Assembly (NCBI GenBank): GCA_023435025.1
Contig: JAEYSE010000081.1
Span: 1-24,463 of the forward strand
Direction: 5' to 3'
DNA from: Bacillota bacterium
Lineage (GTDB): Bacteria > Bacillota > Clostridia > Christensenellales > CAG-138
Length of the DNA stretch: 24,463 bases
Position 1 is the first letter of the stretch; each line of letters opens with the position of its first letter. A program made the translations under genes and the position numbers. Under the pieces are notes generated by a model, which did no database searches, was not told the origin of the DNA, and saw only the letters and a list, made by a program, of their open reading frames with translations. Shown one piece after another: positions 19,434 to 24,463 of the stretch.

Positions 19434-20201
19434 ATGAGCAACTTAAAGGCAAGACTCAAAAGCGGTGAGAGCATCATCGGAACAATGATCACAACGTTTG
19501 ACAATCCTGATATTGTCAAAATGCTCAAGGTGTGCGGCTTTGACCTGTTCATTATCGACTGCGAGCACGGCGGTTACGATTATTCCAAGGTGGCGGGGCT
19601 GCTGGGCATGGCTCGCGCGGTTGGCATAGACGGTTTTGTGCGTGTGCCCGAAGCAAGGCGTGAAGTTGTGCTGAAGTATATGGAAATGGGCGCGGACGGC
19701 CTGTTGCTGCCCAATTGCGATACCGTGGAGCAGGCGCGGGCATTGGTGGAATACGCCAAGTATTATCCGCTCGGCAATCGCGGCGTGTCGCTGCTGCGCG
19801 GCCATACCGGCTATGAGAAGATACCAGTCGCCACCGACTATATGAAGAAAGCAAACGAAGAAACCGTTCTGATGTGCCAAATTGAATCCCCCACCGCAGT
19901 CAAAAACGTCGGAGCGATGCTCGATCTCGATGGCATTGACGCGGCCTTTATCGGCCCGAACGATCTTTCCCAGAGCTACGGCCTGATGGGGCAGTTCGAT
20001 CATCCCACCGTTGTGGGCGCGATAGAAACCGTTGTGGAAGCGGCAAAGGCCCGCAACAAGTTCTCAGGCATCCATATGACGGGCTCTACATCGGCCATCA
20101 AGAAGTGGATGGAGAAGGGCATGACGCTCAACCTCTGGTCCAATGACGTAACGATGATGATGACGAACGCACGTCAGGGCTTGGCGGAACTTCGCGGTTA
20201 A
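19434..20201 (+). CDS. HpcH/HpaI family aldolase
   Basis: These class II, metal-dependent aldolases cleave 2-keto-4-hydroxy acids (for example 4-hydroxy-2-oxoheptanedioate or 2-keto-3-deoxy sugar acids) to pyruvate and an aldehyde. The 255-residue protein carries the family catalytic set: H45 in DCEHGGYD, R70 in GFVRVPE, metal-binding E151 in QIESPTAV and D177 in FIGPNDLSQSYG. The ATG follows GGAGG by six bases. It is the first structural gene of the catabolic operon, 16 bases before the dehydrogenase gene, with a complex control region upstream. Substrate is not set by the motifs; garL-, hpaI- and yfaU-type activities are all possible. Confidence 0.9.
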   Translation: MSNLKARLKSGESIIGTMITTFDNPDIVKMLKVCGFDLFIIDCEHGGYDYSKVAGLLGMARAVGIDGFVRVPEARREVVLKYMEMGADGLLLPNCDTVEQARALVEYAKYYPLGNRGVSLLRGHTGYEKIPVATDYMKKANEETVLMCQIESPTAVKNVGAMLDLDGIDAAFIGPNDLSQSYGLMGQFDHPTVVGAIETVVEAAKARNKFSGIHMTGSTSAIKKWMEKGMTLNLWSNDVTMMMTNARQGLAELRG

Positions 20202-20217
20202 GATAAGGGGTGCATTT

Positions 20218-21180
20218 ATGAGTTACAAGGTAGTCATTCCCCAGGATATTACGGATGCTGGAAAAGACTTTTTACGCAATAAGGGTTATGAAATCATCGT
20301 CGGCGATGGGAAAATAGACAGCGAAAGCCTCAAGGCAATCGTAAAGGACGCAGACGCTCTGCTTGTGCGTACGGCGACGTATTCAAAAGAAATCATAGAC
20401 GCGGCTCCCAACCTTAAGGTAATCGGCCGCCACGGCGTAGGCGTTGACAATATTGATGTGGATTACTGTACCAAAAAGAATATCTGGGTGACGTTTGCCC
20501 CGCAATCCAACGCCAATTCCGTTGCAGAACATACCATGGGCTTCCTGTATGCGCTTGCCCACAACTTTGTGGTAATGGACAGGGAAACGCGCAAGGGTAA
20601 CTGGGAAATTCGGAACAAGCTAAAGGGCAACGACCTTGCCGGAAAGACTCTGGGTCTAGTCGGCGTGGGCCGTATTGGCTGCATGGTGGCGCAGAAGGCG
20701 TCTGCCGGCGCGGGTATGAATGTAATCGGCTGTGATCCGTGTATTCCCGACGACAAGTTCCTGTCCTGCGTAACGCCGGTTAAAACCGTGGAGGAAGTGT
20801 TCGAGCAGGCCGATTATGTATCGCTGCATGCTCCCTGCTTGCCGGAAACACGCGGCATGGTCAATATGAGCTTGCTTTCCCGTATGAAAAAGACTGCGGT
20901 GCTTATCAACTGCGCGCGTGGCGAGATCGTCAACGAGGCGGATCTTTACAAGGCGCTTTCAGAGGGTATCATCCGTGCTGCTGGTATTGAAGTGTTCGTG
21001 GAAGAACCCGCGAAGGCCGACAACCCGCTATTTACATTGGACAATGTTATCGTCACCCCGCACAGCGCCGCGCTCACGCAGGAATCCATGGACCGCATGG
21101 GGCTGCATGCAGCTATGGGTATTGACGACGCGCTTCAGGGGAAAGCCCCGCAGTGGCCTGTAAACAAGCCGCAACAGTAA
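20218..21180 (+). CDS. NAD-dependent D-2-hydroxyacid dehydrogenase (phosphoglycerate dehydrogenase type)
   Basis: The 320-residue enzyme interconverts a 2-hydroxyacid and its 2-oxoacid. The NAD-binding motif is GVGRIG (149-154) after TLGLVGV. The catalytic triad is R234 (NCARGEIV), E263 (FVEEP) and H282 (TPHSAA). The usual aspartate of the ALDVFEEEP string is replaced by glutamate (E258 in GIEVFVEEP). It lacks the C-terminal ACT domain of long serine-pathway SerA, and its place between two aldolase-type genes points to catabolism rather than serine synthesis. AAGGGG lies eight bases before the ATG. It is co-transcribed with the aldolase (16-base gap) and with the DapA-family gene (68-base gap). 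Confidence 0.9.
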   Translation: MSYKVVIPQDITDAGKDFLRNKGYEIIVGDGKIDSESLKAIVKDADALLVRTATYSKEIIDAAPNLKVIGRHGVGVDNIDVDYCTKKNIWVTFAPQSNANSVAEHTMGFLYALAHNFVVMDRETRKGNWEIRNKLKGNDLAGKTLGLVGVGRIGCMVAQKASAGAGMNVIGCDPCIPDDKFLSCVTPVKTVEEVFEQADYVSLHAPCLPETRGMVNMSLLSRMKKTAVLINCARGEIVNEADLYKALSEGIIRAAGIEVFVEEPAKADNPLFTLDNVIVTPHSAALTQESMDRMGLHAAMGIDDALQGKAPQWPVNKPQQ

Positions 21181-21248
21181 GCGATACGACCGAACAACAG
21201 GGACTCTGTTTGCCCGGCCGCTTCTAAAAAATTAGAGAGGGACAGAAA

Positions 21249-22139
21249 ATGAGTTTTAAACCTTACGGCGTATTGCCCGCAATGATTACCCCCATGGGAG
21301 ATAGCGGGAAGCCCTGTGAAAAGAAGCTGCGGAATTTGATTCGTTACTTGCTGGATAACGGCGTCCACGGAATATTTGCGATGGGCACCACCGGCGAATT
21401 CTATGCAGTATCCAATGAAGAATACAAGGAAGTTCTGGAAATCACAATCGACGAGGTAAAGGGACGTGTTCCCGTATATGCAGGAGCCAACCACATCACC
21501 ACCCGGGGCTCCATACAGCTCGCACAGATCGCGGAACAAGCAGGCGTGGACGCGCTGAGCGTTTTAACCCCCATGTTTATCTCGCCCAACCAGGAGCAGA
21601 TATACGATCATTTTGCCACAATCGCTAAGAGCACTTCGCTCCCGATCTTGCTCTACAACAATAAGCCCAAGACGCATGTCGATATCACGCCCGCAACGGC
21701 GGCGCGCCTCGCGGATATCAAAAACATCATCGGCATCAAGGATTCCACGGGCGATCTCACCAACACAGCCGAATATATCCGCCTGACAAAGGGCAAGGAT
21801 TTTCATGTGCTGATGGGGCGCGATACGCTGATACACGGCGGGCTATGCTATGGCGCGGCCGGCGCTGTCGCCGCCTGCGCGAATGTGGCCCCCCGCCTTT
21901 GCGCCAACATTTATGACAAGTATATGGCAGGCGACGTCAAAGGCTCGCTTGAGGACCAGTATACGCTCGCGCCGCTTCGTATCGCCTTCGGAATAGGCAC
22001 TTTCCCGGCCGTCATAAAGGAATCACTCGACTTATTGGGCGTCCCCGTAGGAAATTGCTTCGCGCCAGTCGGCCCCCTCAAGCCCGAAGAGCGTGAGCAG
22101 GTGAAGAAGATACTGATCGTTATGGGTTTGCTCGACTGA
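21249..22139 (+). CDS. DapA-family (dihydrodipicolinate synthase / N-acetylneuraminate lyase) aldolase
   Basis: This class I aldolase forms a Schiff base with a 2-oxoacid, usually pyruvate. The 296-residue protein has GTTGEF (46-51, pyruvate carboxylate loop), Y136 in LLYNNKP and the Schiff-base lysine K164 in IGIKDSTGD, all in place. The opening GVLPAMITPM is typical. In this setting it is more likely a catabolic lyase, dehydratase or aldolase on a sugar-acid-derived keto acid than the lysine-pathway enzyme, though DapA itself cannot be excluded. GAGAGGGAC precedes the ATG. It ends the enzyme part of the operon, and two hairpins separate it from the transporter genes. Confidence 0.9.
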   Translation: MSFKPYGVLPAMITPMGDSGKPCEKKLRNLIRYLLDNGVHGIFAMGTTGEFYAVSNEEYKEVLEITIDEVKGRVPVYAGANHITTRGSIQLAQIAEQAGVDALSVLTPMFISPNQEQIYDHFATIAKSTSLPILLYNNKPKTHVDITPATAARLADIKNIIGIKDSTGDLTNTAEYIRLTKGKDFHVLMGRDTLIHGGLCYGAAGAVAACANVAPRLCANIYDKYMAGDVKGSLEDQYTLAPLRIAFGIGTFPAVIKESLDLLGVPVGNCFAPVGPLKPEEREQVKKILIVMGLLD

Positions 22140-22150
22140 GTATGAAACTT

Positions 22151-22181
22151 CGCCTATCTCCTGATGAGCGGGAGATAGGCG
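22151..22181 (+). other. intercistronic hairpin 1 (enzyme-transporter boundary)
   Basis: CGCCTATCTCC (22151-22161) pairs perfectly with GGAGATAGGCG (22171-22181) over nine bases, 11 bases after the DapA-family stop. With no T-run after it, it looks more like an mRNA 3'-end stabiliser or processing site than a terminator. Confidence 0.6.
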
Positions 22182-22202
22182 GGGTTCACAAACTCAGCTA
22201 CT

Positions 22203-22241
22203 CCGTTGAGGGTTGAGCGATCAAGTCAACGGATCGTTTTT
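22203..22241 (+). terminator. intercistronic hairpin 2, possible partial terminator
   Basis: CCGTTGA (22203-22209) pairs with TCAACGG (22226-22232), with an inner TTGA-GCGA-TCAA stem, followed by ATCGTTTTT. It could end part of the transcripts before the transporter genes. Confidence 0.45.
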
Positions 22242-22275
22242 CAATCGGAAATATATACAGAAGGAGGAGGTTCGA

Positions 22276-22731
22276 TTGATAACCAAACAGCAAAGAAATG
22301 CTGGAATGGTATTCATGGCGCTTGGCGCATATGTCATCATTTATACGTTGACTAAGCTGAAGATTGGTTCCATCAGCAGCCCGGGCCCTGGTTTCTTTAC
22401 ATTTATTTGCGGCGCCGCCATACTTGTGCTTGCCTCTGTGCTTGTCATCGGCGGATTTGTAAAGGGCGCGAAAGACCGCCCAATTTGGGAAAAAGGCCAA
22501 TGGGTAAGACCGCTCTTAGCATATGTGGTTGCGATAGGATATTCTCTTTTAATTATGCCACTTGGTTTTATACTTGCCACTGCGCTGTTCATACTTGTTT
22601 GGCAGATCATAGTGGAACATGAAAAGCCCCTTAAAATTGCACTATTTACCGTTATTGGTTCATTGAGCATGTGGGTTCTGTTTGAAAAGTTGCTCAGAGT
22701 GCCGCTGCCCAACGGGCTGCTGCCGTGGTAG
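22276..22731 (+). CDS. tctB: tripartite tricarboxylate transporter small membrane subunit TctB
   Basis: TctB is the four-helix subunit of the TTT family, which imports carboxylates with a binding protein and an ion gradient. The 151-residue protein shows four hydrophobic helices: NAGMVFMALGAYVIIYT, the FFTFICGAAILVLASVLVI region, LLAYVVAIGYSLLIMPLGF with FILATALFILVW, and IALFTVIGSLSMWVLFEKLL. The PGPGFF turn between the first two and the closing VPLPNGLLPW are typical. I chose TTG 22276, with AAGGAGGAGG five bases upstream; no ATG or GTG start has a ribosome site. Its stop is 13 bases before the TctA start. Confidence 0.88.
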   Translation: MITKQQRNAGMVFMALGAYVIIYTLTKLKIGSISSPGPGFFTFICGAAILVLASVLVIGGFVKGAKDRPIWEKGQWVRPLLAYVVAIGYSLLIMPLGFILATALFILVWQIIVEHEKPLKIALFTVIGSLSMWVLFEKLLRVPLPNGLLPW

Positions 22732-22744
22732 GGAGGACAAGATT

Positions 22745-24262
22745 ATGATGGAAACAATACAAGGCCTCCTCGAAGGGTTTGGCGTAGCGCTTTCCGGCAC
22801 CAACCTATTGTATGGGTTTATCGGCTGTTTGCTGGGTACCGCGGTAGGCGTGCTGCCCGGTCTTGGACCCGCGGCCACGATTTCATTGCTGCTGCCGGCC
22901 ATTTATACCATGAATTCTCCGGCTACGTCGCTGATATTTCTCGCCGGTATTTTCTATGGCGCCATGTACGGCGGCTCAACCACCTCCATTCTTCTGAAGC
23001 TTCCCGGCGAAGCAGCTTCTGTGGTAACGGCCATTGACGGCTATGAAATGGCGAAAAAGGGTCGCGCGGGCGCGGCGCTTGCCGTTTCGGCCATAGGCTC
23101 GTTTATTGCTGGCACAATTGGCGTAATAGGCCTTACGTTCTTCGGGCCGCCAATTGCCGAGTTTGCCATCAAGTTCTCAGCACCCGAGTATTTTTCGCTG
23201 ATACTTCTGGGCCTGATGCTCGCGGTGTTCCTGACAGGCGCCTCGCCTCTTCGCGGCTGTATCATGCTCTTCTGCGGCATTTTGCTCGCACAGGTTGGTA
23301 TTGATCCGCTCACGGGCATTTTGCGCTTTACCTACGGTTCGGTCGAAATGATGGGCGGCTTCGATTTCGTCACCATCGCAATGGGTATGTTTGGCCTGAG
23401 CGAGATATTGCTCACACTGGAAGAGCCCGTCAAGGCCGAATTTGTTACCAATAATGTAGGCAAGCTATGGATCACTGCCAAGGAGTGGGCGGAATCCAGA
23501 TGGGCAATCCTGCGCGGCTCCATCGTCGGGTTCTTTGTGGGCGTAATCCCCGGTGGCGGCGCTGTCATTTCATCGCTGATCTCCTATTCCATGGAGCGCA
23601 AGCTGTCCAAGACCCCCGAGGAGTTCGGCAAAGGCGCGATCGCTGGCGTAGCGGGTCCGGAAAGCGCGAACAACGCGGCTTCAAGCTCTTCGTTCATCCC
23701 GCTGCTGACGCTGGGCATCCCGTGCAACGCCACCATTGCCATGATCTACGCTGCCCTTTTGATACAGGGCATTACGCCCGGCCCGCTGCTTCTTGCGCAG
23801 CATCCGGACGTATTCTGGGGCGTTGTGGCCTCCATGTATATCGGCAACATCATACTTGTGATACTGAACCTGCCTCTAGTGAATATGTGGGTAAAACTCC
23901 TCAGGGTCCCCTTCGGTATTCTCGGGCCCTTGATCGTCATCATCACTACGATTGGCTCCTTCAGTCTTGAAAACAGCATGTTCAACGTATATGCGTTTAT
24001 GGCGTTCGGCATTGTGGGATATCTGCTGCGTAAGCTGGAGTTTGACCCGGGCCCTCTGCTGATGGCGTTTATACTTTCCCCGATTCTGGAAAACTCCCTG
24101 CGGCAGTCCCTGTTGCTCTCGGGCGGAAACTTCCAGATATTCTTCTCCCGGCCGATATCTGCTACGATCATGGCCATATTCTTTGTGGTGCTGATTGCGA
24201 ACATCGTCTCCATCTTCCGCAAGAAGGCCAAGGAAAAGAAGAACGCCGCCAAGACGGAATAA
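22745..24262 (+). CDS. tctA: tripartite tricarboxylate transporter large membrane subunit TctA
   Basis: TctA is the transport channel of the TTT system, with about 11-12 membrane helices. The 505-residue length is standard. Family motifs are present in both halves, reflecting the internal repeat: GVLPGLGPAATISLLLP (about 35-51) and GVIPGGGAVISSLISYSMER (about 266-285), together with GAMYGGSTTSILLKLPGE and ASSSSFIPLLTLGIP. The C-terminal tail is strongly basic (RKKAKEKKNAAK). GGAGG lies eight bases before the first of two adjacent ATGs (22745, 22748). It is followed by a hairpin and then the binding-protein gene, so all three subunits are encoded together in the order B-A-C. Confidence 0.93.
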   Translation: MMETIQGLLEGFGVALSGTNLLYGFIGCLLGTAVGVLPGLGPAATISLLLPAIYTMNSPATSLIFLAGIFYGAMYGGSTTSILLKLPGEAASVVTAIDGYEMAKKGRAGAALAVSAIGSFIAGTIGVIGLTFFGPPIAEFAIKFSAPEYFSLILLGLMLAVFLTGASPLRGCIMLFCGILLAQVGIDPLTGILRFTYGSVEMMGGFDFVTIAMGMFGLSEILLTLEEPVKAEFVTNNVGKLWITAKEWAESRWAILRGSIVGFFVGVIPGGGAVISSLISYSMERKLSKTPEEFGKGAIAGVAGPESANNAASSSSFIPLLTLGIPCNATIAMIYAALLIQGITPGPLLLAQHPDVFWGVVASMYIGNIILVILNLPLVNMWVKLLRVPFGILGPLIVIITTIGSFSLENSMFNVYAFMAFGIVGYLLRKLEFDPGPLLMAFILSPILENSLRQSLLLSGGNFQIFFSRPISATIMAIFFVVLIANIVSIFRKKAKEKKNAAKTE

Positions 24263-24280
24263 CCGGGGCGGCAGACTACG

Positions 24281-24310
24281 CCTTATCCTGCTACAGCAGG
24301 TTATATAAGG
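24281..24310 (+). other. hairpin between tctA and tctC
   Basis: CCTGC (24287-24291) pairs with GCAGG (24296-24300), and outer CCTTAT (24281-24286) with ATAAGG (24305-24310) around a four-base bulge. Such structures often let the binding protein be made in excess of the membrane subunits. Confidence 0.5.
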
Positions 24311-24333
24311 GAAAAATCAAGGAGGATTAAGCT

Positions 24334-24463
24334 ATGCAGAAAATGTGGAAATCCATTATCGCGGCAGCGCTGCTGGTGATGATGGCGGTTGTTGCGGTTG
24401 GTTGCACGCCTGCGCCTGCTGCGCCTACCCCCGCACCCGTTGCGACCGAAGCCCCCGCGGGGA
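24334..24463 (+). CDS. tctC: TctC-type solute-binding lipoprotein, N-terminal part (cut by window end)
   Basis: Only 43 codons are visible. They show a lipoprotein signal: positive start MQKMWK, hydrophobic stretch IIAAALLVMMAVVAVGC with lipobox VAVGC and lipidated C24, then a proline/alanine/threonine-rich linker (TPAPAAPTPAPVATE). No folded domain is reached. It is called TctC from position: it directly follows tctB and tctA, and a binding protein is the one subunit still missing. Its role would be to capture the carboxylate outside the membrane and deliver it to TctA. AAGGAGG lies nine bases before the ATG. Another lipoprotein cannot be fully excluded. Confidence 0.75.
   Translation, partial: MQKMWKSIIAAALLVMMAVVAVGCTPAPAAPTPAPVATEAPAG

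Overview
The window looks like part of the chromosome of an anaerobic Bacillota, most probably a Clostridia and possibly Christensenellales. Supporting signs are strong Shine-Dalgarno sites, T-tailed terminators, and clostridial families (QueH, DUF2325/DUF3793, DUF1858/DUF438-hemerythrin, DUF5050 kinase). The genus cannot be fixed from sequence alone. A partial parB at the left edge suggests an origin-proximal location, but this is inference.

Layout. 1-3.9 kb: the parB 3' end, a zinc-ribbon/Ser-Thr kinase/membrane/DUF5050 sensor whose frame runs through its own terminator, and queH with its own promoter. 4.0-5.3 kb: an overlooked 38-residue membrane protein on the minus strand, then a promoter with two near-identical dyads driving a DUF2325-DUF3793 pair. 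5.3-8.8 kb: a flavodoxin gene and a DUF1858 / DUF438-hemerythrin-PAS / cupin operon, each preceded by the same dyad-plus-minus-10 module, and two small cytosolic proteins. Between the flavodoxin and DUF1858 units sits a roughly 90-bp inverted-repeat element flanked by two copies of one terminator. 9.0-10.5 kb (minus): a UlaG-like metallo-beta-lactamase-fold hydrolase overlapping a free-standing DALR-like protein. 10.5-15.2 kb: a lipoate-protein ligase, a lipoprotein-type class B penicillin-binding protein, and a LOG-family protein overlapping a USP-like protein. 15.2-16.9 kb: an AEC-type permease and a YcxB-like membrane protein, divergently transcribed.

16.9-24.5 kb is a catabolic locus. A PrpR_N-PAS-AAA-Fis regulator is transcribed away from an HpcH/HpaI aldolase, a 2-hydroxyacid dehydrogenase, a DapA-family lyase/aldolase and a complete tripartite tricarboxylate transporter (TctB, TctA, start of TctC). 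The likely logic is uptake of an organic or sugar acid, then dehydrogenation and retro-aldol cleavage. The substrate is not identifiable from sequence.

The most unusual points are these. (1) The regulator keeps Walker B and a Fis helix-turn-helix but has lost the P-loop lysine and the GAFTGA loop, while an imperfect sigma-54-like element and a clear sigma-70 promoter both lie upstream of the operon it faces. (2) Two redox-type transcription units share a promoter module with identical geometry. (3) Two near-identical dyads and a hairpin lie in the DUF2325 leader. (4) The kinase gene has apparently lost its stop codon. I saw no CRISPR array, tRNA, rRNA, transposase or prophage gene.
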